Of a stretch of DNA of 64,000 nt, positions 10,825-18,930 are shown piece after piece. A program made the position numbers and the translations under genes. Position 1 is the first letter of the stretch, and the number at the start of each line of letters is the position of its first letter. Location of the stretch: contig NZ_KI519516.1 in assembly GCF_000482865.1 (NCBI RefSeq), positions 118,574 to 182,573 on the forward strand. The letters are read 5' to 3'. Source of the DNA: Actinokineospora inagensis DSM 44258. Its GTDB lineage: Bacteria; Actinomycetota; Actinomycetes; Mycobacteriales; Pseudonocardiaceae. A model generated the notes under the pieces. It worked only from the letters and a program-made list of their open reading frames with translations. It did not search any database and was not told the DNA's origin.

Positions 10825-12369
10825 GTGGACGACTTTCCCCTGGGACTTGTGCTCACCCTGGCCGGCGTGGCGGTGTCGCTGCTGGCTTTCTGCTGGGAGT
10901 TCCTGTTCATCCGGCGCAAACGGATCGGGTACCGGGTTCAACTGGACACCAGGATCCAGGCGGACGACAACGGTCAGACCGAGGTGAATCCCGGGGCGTT
11001 GCGGCAACTGGACTTCGGTGACCACGGGACCAGGCTCATTGATCCGACCCTGGTTCTGCTGCGGCTGGAGAACGCGGGGTCGACGAACATCGACCTGGAC
11101 GACTACGCGGCCCGGGAAGGTGCCGACGTCGGTTTGCAGGTCCAGTTCCCGGGCCGCCGGGTCGTGGACAAGGCCATCACCGAAACCAGCGACCCGCACC
11201 TGGACCAATTCTTCGGCGCCGACTCCGGGCTCGGCCACCACGGCGACACGATTCGCCTGCCCAGGGTGCCGCTGAACCGGAAAGCGCACTACAAGGTGCT
11301 CGCCGTGCTGGAGCGGGACGGGCCGAACCCGGGGCGGGAATACCCGGAGCCGGTGCTGATCGGCGCCATCAAGGGCGGGGTCCGCAGTGGACGGCCGGTC
11401 AAGACCAGCAGCCAGACCGGGGCGTCGGCGTGGACGTGGTTGCTGGTTGCGTCACTGGCGGTGGCTCTGGTCGCGTTCGGACTGGACACCTGGTTGCTAC
11501 CGCCTGACCCGTTGGGGTGCACGAGCGGGAACCTGGTCATCACCGGTTCGACGGCGTTCGAGAACATCCTGCAAGAGTCGATGGACGGCTACACGAGCAC
11601 CTGCAGCCACGCGGAAGTGGTCCGCGATACGCGCAACAGTGCCGACGGCATTTTGAACCTGAACAAGATCGCCGAATCGGGCCTGCCAGACAAGACCAAG
11701 GACTACATCGTTTTCAGCGACGGGACAACCAGCTCGGGATCAGACAGGATAAAGGGCAGGCCAGTCGCCCTTGTGTCATTCAGCATTGTCGTCAACCCCG
11801 AGGCCACCGTACCCGACCTGAGCCTGCAAAACATCAAGGACCTGTTCAGCGGCAAAATCAAAAACTGGACGGAACTGGGTGGGGCGAACCTGCCGGTGCG
11901 GCTGGTCGGCCGAACGGGTGGGTCTGGCAGCAGGAAGGCGTTCGAGCAAGCACTCGACGGAGACGAGGGGGTGATGAACTCGGAGAACTGCAGGGACCTC
12001 AACCACTCGCTGCCCAGCGACCCGAATCGGGTGCGCCTGTGCGAACGATCCACGACCGAACTCCTGCTGGACGCCGTGGCGACCACGCCAGGAGCCATCG
12101 GCTACAGCGAGACGAACAAGGCGAGGGGGCACACGGGCGTGCACACAATCCTCATCTCCAGTGGCCGGTCCAGCCTGAACAACGTCAGCAAGGACGGGTT
12201 CTTCTGGGCGACCGAATACGCGTACACCATCGGCGAACCACCTGTCGGCTCGCCGGTCGCCGGGTTCCTGAACTACCTCACCGAGAGTGTCGGCAAGCAG
12301 GCCATCCGCGTAGGCGGGGCCAAGCCCTGCGCGGACCTCACCAGGGCAACCGAGTGCGTGCCCGACTGA
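10825..12369 (+). CDS. Membrane-anchored PstS-like substrate-binding protein
   Basis: The 514-residue protein has an unusual architecture. A first membrane segment lies at about residues 7-24, followed by a ~170-residue soluble domain. A second membrane segment is near residues 203-225 (TWLLVASLAVALVAFGLDTW). The C-terminal ~280 residues resemble phosphate ABC-type binding proteins (PBP-like fold: ITGSTAFENIL, LSLQNIKDLFSGKIKNWTELGG, GRTGGSGSRKAFE, PGAIGYSE). Those motifs are the classic PstS ligand loops. No pstCAB genes are adjacent, so a sensing or surface role is as likely as transport. The GTG start follows a GGAGG site. It ends 3 bp from the stop of the convergent mannosyltransferase gene. 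Confidence 0.8.
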   Translation: MDDFPLGLVLTLAGVAVSLLAFCWEFLFIRRKRIGYRVQLDTRIQADDNGQTEVNPGALRQLDFGDHGTRLIDPTLVLLRLENAGSTNIDLDDYAAREGADVGLQVQFPGRRVVDKAITETSDPHLDQFFGADSGLGHHGDTIRLPRVPLNRKAHYKVLAVLERDGPNPGREYPEPVLIGAIKGGVRSGRPVKTSSQTGASAWTWLLVASLAVALVAFGLDTWLLPPDPLGCTSGNLVITGSTAFENILQESMDGYTSTCSHAEVVRDTRNSADGILNLNKIAESGLPDKTKDYIVFSDGTTSSGSDRIKGRPVALVSFSIVVNPEATVPDLSLQNIKDLFSGKIKNWTELGGANLPVRLVGRTGGSGSRKAFEQALDGDEGVMNSENCRDLNHSLPSDPNRVRLCERSTTELLLDAVATTPGAIGYSETNKARGHTGVHTILISSGRSSLNNVSKDGFFWATEYAYTIGEPPVGSPVAGFLNYLTESVGKQAIRVGGAKPCADLTRATECVPD

Positions 12370-12372
12370 GGA

Positions 12373-13653
12373 TCAGCCCGCCCAGTTGCCCGCGACGAAC
12401 AGCAGGTAGATGGCTGCCTGGACGAGCGTCGTCGCGTACATCCAGATCTGCAGGGCCGGGCGCAGGGGGCGGTGGCGTTGGGATGCCAGGACCATGGCGA
12501 CGTAGATGACCACGCAGGGCAGCAGGTAGCGGTGGACCGAGACCACGTTGCTGTTGAAGGTGAACATCACGAAGGACGCCAGGCCGAAGAGGGCCAGCGG
12601 GATGCCGTCCTTGCGCAGGGCCACGAACGTGTAGACCGAGCTGGCGAACAGGACCACCAAGCCGACCACCGGCAGGAGGTGGCTCAGGAGCTGCCATGTG
12701 TTGGGCTTGCCGGTGAGCAACGCGTCCCAGGAGATCGAGACCTCTTTGCCGAACGTCCCCACGAAGTTGGGGTTGGCGACGTGGTAGGCCCAGGTCTTGA
12801 CCGTGTCGTACGCGTGGAACATGCCGAGGGCGTCGCCGGTCATGATCTTCAGCAGCACGGCGTACGCGGCGAAACCGGCGAAGGCGGCGGGGAACCACAG
12901 CAGGTGCCAGGACAGCAGGCCGCGCAGGCGCCAGTCCTTGGCGCGCCAGAACTCCAGGAAGCACAGGCCGATGAACAGCACGGCCGTGATCCGGGTGGCG
13001 GTGAGGGGCATCAGGACCAGGCCCATCAGCACCCACTGGCGGCGGAGGGCGAACGAGTAGGCCCAGAAGCCGAGGGCGCAGAACACGGCCTCCGTGTAGA
13101 AGGCGTGCATGAAGAACGCGGTGGGGGCCGTCAGGAACGCGGCGACGACCAGCCAGGCGGCTTGCTCGCCCGCGACGAAGTGGCGGGCGATGCGCAACAG
13201 GGCCCAGGCGGCCAACCAGGACGCGACGAAGTTGACGAACATGCCCGCGGCGAGGAAGCCGACCTTGCCGAAGGTCACGGTCTGCACGAGCCAGAGGCAG
13301 AACGGGAAGAACGGGTAGAACGCGGGGGTCCACGGGGTCGCGGGGTCGTTGTACGCGCCGTGGGTGATGTTGAGGTAGTTCTCGCTGTCCCAGCGGAAGG
13401 TGTGCGACAGCAGGCTCGGGTCGGCGCCGAGGATCTTGACCGGGTAGCCCTCGCCGACGGGCATCGAGCCCTGGAACAGCACAGCCACCGCGATCAGCAC
13501 GGCGTGCCAGGCGAAGACGACCAGCAGGGTGCCCACCCAGTCGGACGCCAGCACGGCGCGCAGGCGGGACGGAGCCGGGCTCGGGTCCGCGGGGTGCGAG
13601 TCCGGGTGCCGCGGCGCGGCGGTCGGCGACGGGGCCGTCGTCACGTCGGTCAT
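12373..13653 (-). CDS. PIG-V-like membrane mannosyltransferase
   Basis: This 426-residue polytopic membrane protein has roughly ten hydrophobic segments after a Pro-rich cytoplasmic N-terminus. Early loops carry FRWDSENYLNI and AFYPFFPFCLW, and a later one FYTEAVF, matching the PIG-V (GT76) pattern in which an acidic WD motif faces the outer side. Such enzymes transfer a sugar from a polyprenyl-phosphate donor to an envelope glycan or lipid. The ATG at 13653 overlaps the GtrA stop in ATGA. Together with GtrA and the GT2 enzyme it forms a donor synthesis, flipping and transfer unit. The exact sugar is inferred, not shown. Confidence 0.78.
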   Translation of the reverse strand: MTDVTTAPSPTAAPRHPDSHPADPSPAPSRLRAVLASDWVGTLLVVFAWHAVLIAVAVLFQGSMPVGEGYPVKILGADPSLLSHTFRWDSENYLNITHGAYNDPATPWTPAFYPFFPFCLWLVQTVTFGKVGFLAAGMFVNFVASWLAAWALLRIARHFVAGEQAAWLVVAAFLTAPTAFFMHAFYTEAVFCALGFWAYSFALRRQWVLMGLVLMPLTATRITAVLFIGLCFLEFWRAKDWRLRGLLSWHLLWFPAAFAGFAAYAVLLKIMTGDALGMFHAYDTVKTWAYHVANPNFVGTFGKEVSISWDALLTGKPNTWQLLSHLLPVVGLVVLFASSVYTFVALRKDGIPLALFGLASFVMFTFNSNVVSVHRYLLPCVVIYVAMVLASQRHRPLRPALQIWMYATTLVQAAIYLLFVAGNWAG

Positions 13654-14063
13654 GCGGTTGCTTCCTTGGCTCTGAAGACGACCCTGCTGTACAGGACGTA
13701 GTTCCAGGCGAGGCCGAACGCGACGGCGACGAGCTTGGGGCCGACGGTGGCGACGATGTGGTTGGCCCCGTCGAACGCGCCGGACACCAGCGCGATCACC
13801 ACCGGCTGCACGACCCACAGGCCGAACGCGGTGACGAGGAAGAACAGGATCGCCTGGGTGCGGGTGTTGCCCGCGGTGGCGCGGAAGGTGAACGAGCGGT
13901 TCAGCGTGAAGCTGCAGACCATGCCCGCCGACGTCGACAGCGTGTTCGCGACCAGCAGCGGCAGCCCGGCCAGCGTCAGCAGCGTGTAGCCGACCAGGTC
14001 GATGAGCGTGTTGGCGATGCCGACCAGGCCGAACCGGATCTTCGTCGCGAGCTCGGCCTTCAC
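13650..14063 (-). CDS. GtrA-like four-helix membrane protein
   Basis: This 137-residue protein has four membrane segments and the family motifs IRFGLVGIANTLIDL near the N-terminus and FTLNRSFTF after the second helix. GtrA proteins are proposed to flip polyprenyl-phosphate-linked sugars across the membrane. Both ends overlap neighbours by four bases (ATGA), so the three-gene operon is translationally coupled. Confidence 0.9.
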   Translation of the reverse strand: MKAELATKIRFGLVGIANTLIDLVGYTLLTLAGLPLLVANTLSTSAGMVCSFTLNRSFTFRATAGNTRTQAILFFLVTAFGLWVVQPVVIALVSGAFDGANHIVATVGPKLVAVAFGLAWNYVLYSRVVFRAKEATA

Positions 14064-15052
14064 GGGACGTAGCTCTCGCGGCTCGCGTCGTCGCGCGTGC
14101 GGAGACCAGTGCGCACGGCACCCACCGTGTACAACGGTCTACCTTGCGTCTGCGCGTACGTGCGGCCGACGTAGCTACCCAGGACGCCGAGCATGCTGAT
14201 CTGGATGCCACCCAGGAAGAACATGCCCACGGTGATGAAGGCCCATCCCGGCACGGCCGTCTCCGGCGCGAACAGCTTCACGGCGGCGACATAGAGGATG
14301 CCGAGGAAGCTGAGGAACGAGATCAGGTAGCCCATACGGCTGATGAGCTTGAGCGGCGCCACGGAGAACCCGAGGATGCCGTCGGCGGCGAAGCGCAGCA
14401 TCTTGCTCAGCGGGTAGCCGGTCTGGCCCGCGTGCCGCTCGTCGCGGTCGAACAGGACACCGGTCTGGCGGAAACCGATGGAGCTGACCAGGCCGCGCAG
14501 GAACCGGTCGCGCTCGCGGAAGCGGCGCAGCTCGTCGACGACCTTGCGGTCGATCAGCCGGAAGTCGCCGGTGTTCGGCGGGATGTCGATCGAGGCGACC
14601 TTGCGCAGGAACCAGTAGAAGGCGCTCGCGGTGAACTTCTTGAACGCGGAGTCCTGCCGGGACCGCCGCTGCGCGTAGACGACCTCGTAGCCCTGCTCCC
14701 ACTTCTCGATCAGCTCCAGGCTGACCCGGGGCGGGTCCTGCAGGTCGCTGTCCATGATGATCACCGCGTCCGCGTCCACCGCGTCGAGACCGGCGGTGAC
14801 GGCCATCTGGTGGCCGAAGTTGCGGGCGAGCTCGATGACGGTCACCCGGTCGTCGGCGTCGGCGACGGCGTGCAGGTGCGCGACCGAGTCGTCCTTGCTG
14901 CCGTCGTCGATGTAGATGAACGAGACGTCGTACCGCTCGACGAGCGGCTTGGTGACCTCGGTCACCATGCGGTGCAGCAGGTCGATGTTCCCGGCCTCGT
15001 TGTAGATCGGGAAGACGTAGGCGATCGTCCGCCTGCCGTTGTCGGTGGTCAC
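14060..15052 (-). CDS. GtrB-type polyprenyl-phosphate glycosyltransferase (GT2)
   Basis: This 330-residue enzyme would transfer a nucleotide-activated sugar to undecaprenyl/decaprenyl phosphate. The GT-A domain shows YNEAGN, IYIDDGSKDDS and the catalytic DSDLQDPP motif; two C-terminal membrane helices (about residues 235-255 and 268-290) are typical of GtrB/DPMS-like enzymes, and the end YVGRTYAQTQGRPLYTV is characteristic. I chose the GTG at 15052 because it has AAAGGA eight bases upstream and gives the usual short N-terminus (MTTDNGRRTIAYVFP); a longer frame to 15133 lacks such a site. Confidence 0.87.
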   Translation of the reverse strand: MTTDNGRRTIAYVFPIYNEAGNIDLLHRMVTEVTKPLVERYDVSFIYIDDGSKDDSVAHLHAVADADDRVTVIELARNFGHQMAVTAGLDAVDADAVIIMDSDLQDPPRVSLELIEKWEQGYEVVYAQRRSRQDSAFKKFTASAFYWFLRKVASIDIPPNTGDFRLIDRKVVDELRRFRERDRFLRGLVSSIGFRQTGVLFDRDERHAGQTGYPLSKMLRFAADGILGFSVAPLKLISRMGYLISFLSFLGILYVAAVKLFAPETAVPGWAFITVGMFFLGGIQISMLGVLGSYVGRTYAQTQGRPLYTVGAVRTGLRTRDDASRESYVP

Positions 15053-15122
15053 CCCAGCGTTCCTTTGCGTAGTGACACGGGACGCAAGTTCCCCCGAACG
15101 CGTCCCACAGGAATCTGCCAGG

Positions 15123-15149
15123 ACTATACGCATACGTTGTGTAGACCAA
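15123..15149 (-). promoter_or_regulatory. Possible promoter of the GT2-GtrA-mannosyltransferase operon
   Basis: On the minus strand a TTGGTC hexamer (15149-15144) and a TATAGT hexamer (15128-15123) are separated by 15 bp, about 70 bp before the GTG start. The spacing is shorter than ideal, so this is only a candidate. Confidence 0.3.
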
Positions 15150-15203
15150 ACCCCCGGATCTGGCGGATCACCTCACTCGGGTGAGTGACACACGAACCAC
15201 AAA

Positions 15204-15230
15204 GGGCCCATCCCGGGTGGGGATGGGCCC
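15204..15230 (-). terminator. Strong terminator at the end of the biosynthetic operon
   Basis: Ten-base arms GGGCCCATCC and GGATGGGCCC with a seven-base loop lie 15 bp after the aminotransferase stop codon. Read on the minus strand the hairpin is followed by TTTGTGG. It separates the biosynthetic cluster from the upstream region of the glycosyltransferase operon. Confidence 0.8.
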
Positions 15231-15244
15231 TCGGCCGTCGGCGC

Positions 15245-16567
15245 TCAGCCGGTGATGGAGTCGCGGATGAAGGCCGCCACCCGGCTGACGCCCTCGACGA
15301 TGGTCGCCGGGTCGAGCGCGCTGCAGGACAGGCGGAGCTGGTGGTCACCCGCGTTGTCGTGGTGGAAGTAGGACATCGGGGTCCACAGGACCCCGTACTC
15401 GCCCGCCGCGCGGTGCAGGGCCAGGTCGTCGGCGACGAAGGGGACCGTGACGACCAGGAAGAAGCCACCCTCCGGCGAGTTCCACGAGATGCCGAGGGCA
15501 GCCCGGACGTCCGCCGGGAACTGCCGGTCCAGTTCGTCCAGGACGGTCTGCAGGTTGTCCCGGTAGAACGCGATGGCCTGGGCGTTGGCGTCGCGCAGGC
15601 GGCAGTTCGCCGCGACGAGCATGCCGCCGATCGCCGCCTGGCTCAGCGCCGCCGTGTTGACCGTGGTCATGCTCTTGATCTTGGACAGGCTGTCCGCCAG
15701 CGGCGCCACCGTGCCGTCGAGCGCGGCCACCGGCTGGTCGGCCAGCACGTAGCCGACGCGGGCGCCGGGGAAACCGGTCTTGGCGAAGGAGCCCAGGTAG
15801 ATGACCCGGTGGGCCCGGTCGAGGGCCTTGAGGGTCGGCTTCGGGGTGCCCTCGCGGAGGAAGAAGCCGTACGGGTTGTCCTCCAGCAGCAGCAGGTCCT
15901 CGGACTCGGCGACGGCCAGCAGACCCTCGCGGGCGTCCAGGGTCATGCTCGAACCGGACGGGTTGGCGAAGTCGGGGACCAGGTACATCGCGCGTGGCCG
16001 CTTGCCCTGCGCCCTGACCTCGGCGGCGGCCGCGGCGACGAGGGCGGGGTCGACGCCGTTCGGGCCCTCCGGCACGGGGTGGATGGCGACGTCGAGCACC
16101 TTCGCCGTGCCGGTGATGCCGACGTAGCAGGGGGAGCTGACCAGCAGCACGTCGTCCGGGCCGGTGAACAGGGCGCGCAGGACGAGCAGCATGCCCTCCT
16201 GGCAGCCGACCGTCACGACCACGTCGCGGGGGGAGACCTCGATTCCCTCGTCGTTCGAGACGGTTCGGGCGATGAGGTCGTGGATGTGCCCGTTGGTGCG
16301 GCCGTACTGGAAGATGTTGGTGCGGACCTGGGACGGCGTGAAGCCCCGGTCGTCCTCCAGGTACTTGATGTAGGTCTTGAGGTAGTCGAAGACCTGCTCG
16401 GTCTCGAAGAAGCCCTCGTACGGCCGCCCGGGGGCGAACGAGATGGCGTCCGGGAACCGGCCGACGACCTCGTTGAGGAAGTTCATCGACTCCATGTCCG
16501 GATCGGTGACGCTGCCGTGGAGGTCGGCCGCCTGCAGCAGCACCCCCGGCAAGGCCTCTACTGACAC
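15245..16567 (-). CDS. hpgT: HpgT-type aminotransferase (4-hydroxyphenylglycine formation)
   Basis: This fold type I PLP enzyme of about 440 residues belongs to the MocR/aminoadipate aminotransferase-like class that includes HpgT of glycopeptide clusters. Visible motifs are FAPGRPYEGFF, the PLP ring-stacking region VGCQEGM, VPDFANPSG with the cofactor Asn/Asp, and the Schiff-base Lys in GSFAKTGFPGARVGY. HpgT converts 4-hydroxybenzoylformate to 4-hydroxyphenylglycine using tyrosine as amino donor, which regenerates 4-hydroxyphenylpyruvate for HmaS. HmaS and Hmo genes lie in the same cluster, which supports the assignment. The GTG at 16567 gives the usual N-terminus; a longer start at 16609 is possible. 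It is the last gene before the terminator. Confidence 0.8.
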   Translation of the reverse strand: MSVEALPGVLLQAADLHGSVTDPDMESMNFLNEVVGRFPDAISFAPGRPYEGFFETEQVFDYLKTYIKYLEDDRGFTPSQVRTNIFQYGRTNGHIHDLIARTVSNDEGIEVSPRDVVVTVGCQEGMLLVLRALFTGPDDVLLVSSPCYVGITGTAKVLDVAIHPVPEGPNGVDPALVAAAAAEVRAQGKRPRAMYLVPDFANPSGSSMTLDAREGLLAVAESEDLLLLEDNPYGFFLREGTPKPTLKALDRAHRVIYLGSFAKTGFPGARVGYVLADQPVAALDGTVAPLADSLSKIKSMTTVNTAALSQAAIGGMLVAANCRLRDANAQAIAFYRDNLQTVLDELDRQFPADVRAALGISWNSPEGGFFLVVTVPFVADDLALHRAAGEYGVLWTPMSYFHHDNAGDHQLRLSCSALDPATIVEGVSRVAAFIRDSITG

Positions 16568-16639
16568 GCCTGCACCCCTGTCTGTCGGGTCAACCTCGGT
16601 CGGAACCACACGCGGGAAACCACACAGATTCCCGCATAG

Positions 16640-17572
16640 CTACAGGAATTTCCGCAAGTATGCGGCTGCTTCTTCCTGGGCCCGAGCGCCGTCGTCCAGG
16701 TCGCCCGCCATCGCGAAGAAGCCGTGGATCATGCCGTCGTACCGGCTGAGCTCGACCGGGACCCCGGCCGCGGCGAGCTTGGCGGCGTACGCCTCGCCCT
16801 GGTCGCGCAGCGGGTCGTACTCGGCGGTGATCACCAGGGCGGACGGCAGACCGGTGTGGTCGGTGGCGCGCAGCGGTGACACCCGCGGGTCGAGGCCCTC
16901 GGTCGGGGCGTCGCCGAGGTAGTGGCTCCAGTACCAGGCCACCGAGCGGTTGTTGAAGAACGCCGAGTCGGTGTTCTCGGCCATCGAGCCGGTCGACGCG
17001 GTGTAGTCCGTGTTCGGGTACACGAGCAGTTGGCACTTAAGAGCCGGACCCTGCCTGTCGCGCGCCATGAGGGAGATCACCGCGGCCAGGTTGCCGCCCG
17101 CGCTGTCCCCACCGACCGCGATTCGCGTGACGTCCGCGCCGTAAGAGGCACCGTTCGCCGCGAACCACTCGACCGCGCCGTAGCAGTCCTCAAGCGCGGC
17201 GGGGAACCGGTGCTCCGGTGCCAACCGGTAGCCGACACCGACGACGAGACACCCGACCGCGTTGGCCAGACGGCGGCAGATGGCGTCCGCCGTGTCGATC
17301 GTGCCGAGGGTCCAACCGCCGCCGAAGAAGTAGAACAGGACCGGCAGCGGGCCCTCGGCCTCCGGCCGGTAGATCCGCAGCGGGACCTCCCCGTCCGGAC
17401 CGGGGTAGGACAGGTCGACCACCGAGCCGACCGGTTCCGGGGTGCCGCCCGCGGCCTGGATGGAGGCCAGATCGTCGGCGCGGGCCTGCTCAAGGGACAG
17501 CGTGTACAGCGGCGGGGTGTCCTGGGCGACGCGGCGCTCGCGCATGGCCGCGACCTGGGGGTGCAGTGGCAT
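16640..17572 (-). CDS. HSL-family alpha/beta hydrolase with altered oxyanion motif
   Basis: This 310-residue protein of the hormone-sensitive-lipase family has nucleophile Ser157 in GGDSAGGN, an Asp in EYDPLRDQG and His in MIHGF. The family's HGGG oxyanion-hole motif reads FGGG (residues 83-86), so the usual His is Phe. It may still be active, since the Gly backbone amides are kept, but the change is uncommon. Within the cluster it could release the product from ACP, hydrolyse an ester, or act as an acyltransferase. It starts 20 bp after the enoyl-reductase stop. Confidence 0.85.
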   Translation of the reverse strand: MPLHPQVAAMRERRVAQDTPPLYTLSLEQARADDLASIQAAGGTPEPVGSVVDLSYPGPDGEVPLRIYRPEAEGPLPVLFYFFGGGWTLGTIDTADAICRRLANAVGCLVVGVGYRLAPEHRFPAALEDCYGAVEWFAANGASYGADVTRIAVGGDSAGGNLAAVISLMARDRQGPALKCQLLVYPNTDYTASTGSMAENTDSAFFNNRSVAWYWSHYLGDAPTEGLDPRVSPLRATDHTGLPSALVITAEYDPLRDQGEAYAAKLAAAGVPVELSRYDGMIHGFFAMAGDLDDGARAQEEAAAYLRKFL

Positions 17573-17592
17573 GGTCGTAGTCCTAGCCGAGA

Positions 17593-18372
17593 TCAGGCAC
17601 CCATGGCCAGGCCCATGGCGTGCACGCCGCCATCGACCATGAGCACCGATGCGGTGGTGGCGGGCAACAGGTCGGTGAACAGCGCGCACACCGAGGTGGC
17701 GACCGGCTTGGCGTCGTGCGGGTCCCAGCCGAGTGGCGCGTGCGAGTCCCAGTCGGCCTTGAGCTGGGCGAACCCCGGGATCGACACGGCGGCCTTGGTC
17801 CGGACCGGACCCGAGCAGACCAGGTTGACCCGGATCCCCTTCGGACCCAGCTCGCGCGCCAGGTAGCGGGTGACGGCCTCCAGACCGGCCTTCGCCACGC
17901 CCATCCAGTTGTACGTCGGCCAAGCGACTCGACCGTCGAACCCGAGGCCGACCACCGACGACCCCGGGCCGAGCAGCGGCAGGCAGGCCGAGACGAGCGC
18001 GCTGAACGAGTACGTCGACACGTGCACCGCGGTGGACACGTCCTCCCACGGCGCCTTGCTGAACTCACCACCCAGGCAGGTGGGCGGGGCGAACGCGATC
18101 GCGTGCAGCACCCCGTCCAACCCGTCCACATGCGCGCGGACCTTGTCCGCCAGCCCGGCGAGCTGGGTGTCGTCGGTGACGTCCAGCTCGATGACCGGCA
18201 CGTCCGGCCCGAGTCGCTTGGCCAGCCGCTCCACGAGCGACATCCGCCCGTAGCCGGTCAGCACCACCCGGGCGCCCTGCTCGGTGGCGTACTTGGCCAC
18301 CTCGAAGGCGATCGAGGAGTCGGTGATCACCCCGGTGATCAGCAGTCGCTTGCCGTCGAGCAGTCCGGGCAC
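17593..18372 (-). CDS. InhA/FabI-like enoyl-ACP reductase in the cluster
   Basis: This 259-residue SDR is strikingly like mycobacterial InhA along its length: ITGVITDSSIAF (cofactor loop), LDGVLHAIAF, then the catalytic Tyr154 and Lys161 in PTYNWMGVAKAGLEAV, and GWDPHDAKPVA near the end. Enoyl reductases reduce trans-2-enoyl-ACP with NADH. The position matching InhA Ser94 is Ala91 here. The start GTG 18372 has GGAGGACCTGAG before it. No ketoreductase or dehydratase gene accompanies it, so it may either cooperate with housekeeping enzymes, reduce an unusual unsaturated intermediate, or serve as a resistant duplicate. Confidence 0.88.
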   Translation of the reverse strand: MPGLLDGKRLLITGVITDSSIAFEVAKYATEQGARVVLTGYGRMSLVERLAKRLGPDVPVIELDVTDDTQLAGLADKVRAHVDGLDGVLHAIAFAPPTCLGGEFSKAPWEDVSTAVHVSTYSFSALVSACLPLLGPGSSVVGLGFDGRVAWPTYNWMGVAKAGLEAVTRYLARELGPKGIRVNLVCSGPVRTKAAVSIPGFAQLKADWDSHAPLGWDPHDAKPVATSVCALFTDLLPATTASVLMVDGGVHAMGLAMGA

Positions 18373-18416
18373 CTCAGGTCCTCCACGTATGCGGTCTTTG
18401 CCAGTGGGTCGGTGGG

Positions 18417-18890
18417 TCAGGTTGAGCGGGCCGGGCCGAGGAGCGACAGGTGCGTCGCGCGCCACCGGTCGGTCCACGGCTCGGGGCGGAAGGTCTCCGC
18501 GTTGAGCTTCACCACCGCGCGCAGGCCGCTCGCGTGCAGTTGGCCCTGCGGGCCGAGGCAGCGGAAGCCGTAGCGCAGGCTGGTGGTGCCCAGGTGGTCG
18601 AGCCACAGGTCCACGTCCAGCGGACCCGACCCGGCGTACGGGGCGGCCAGGTCGACCTCGAACCGGCGGACCACGTGGAACTTGTCCGGGTTGTTCTCGA
18701 TCGACGCTTCCCAGAAGAAGCCGTTGCCCTCGAAGAACCGGGCCGTGGCGCGCTCGACGTGCACGGCGTAGCGGGTGTTGTGCAGGAAGCCCATCGCGTC
18801 CAGCTCGTCGAAGAACACGTGGCTGGTGTAGCGGAAGGTGCCCTGCTTGGCGGAGTCCGGTGCTCCACTGTGGACGATAGCCTCGGTCAT
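18417..18890 (-). CDS. Hotdog-fold acyl thioesterase (4HBT-like)
   Basis: At 157 residues, it is the size of 4-hydroxybenzoyl-CoA-type thioesterases. The active-site region VFFDELDAMGFLHNTRYAVHVERA carries the expected Asp31 and Asn/Tyr. It would hydrolyse an acyl-CoA or acyl-ACP thioester, either as product release or as an editing enzyme for mis-primed ACPs. It lies 44 bp ahead of the enoyl reductase in the same operon. Confidence 0.82.
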   Translation of the reverse strand: MTEAIVHSGAPDSAKQGTFRYTSHVFFDELDAMGFLHNTRYAVHVERATARFFEGNGFFWEASIENNPDKFHVVRRFEVDLAAPYAGSGPLDVDLWLDHLGTTSLRYGFRCLGPQGQLHASGLRAVVKLNAETFRPEPWTDRWRATHLSLLGPARST

Positions 18891-18930
18891 GGGCTCAACC
18901 TAGCACTGTCGTGCGCTCTCTTTGTCCGGT

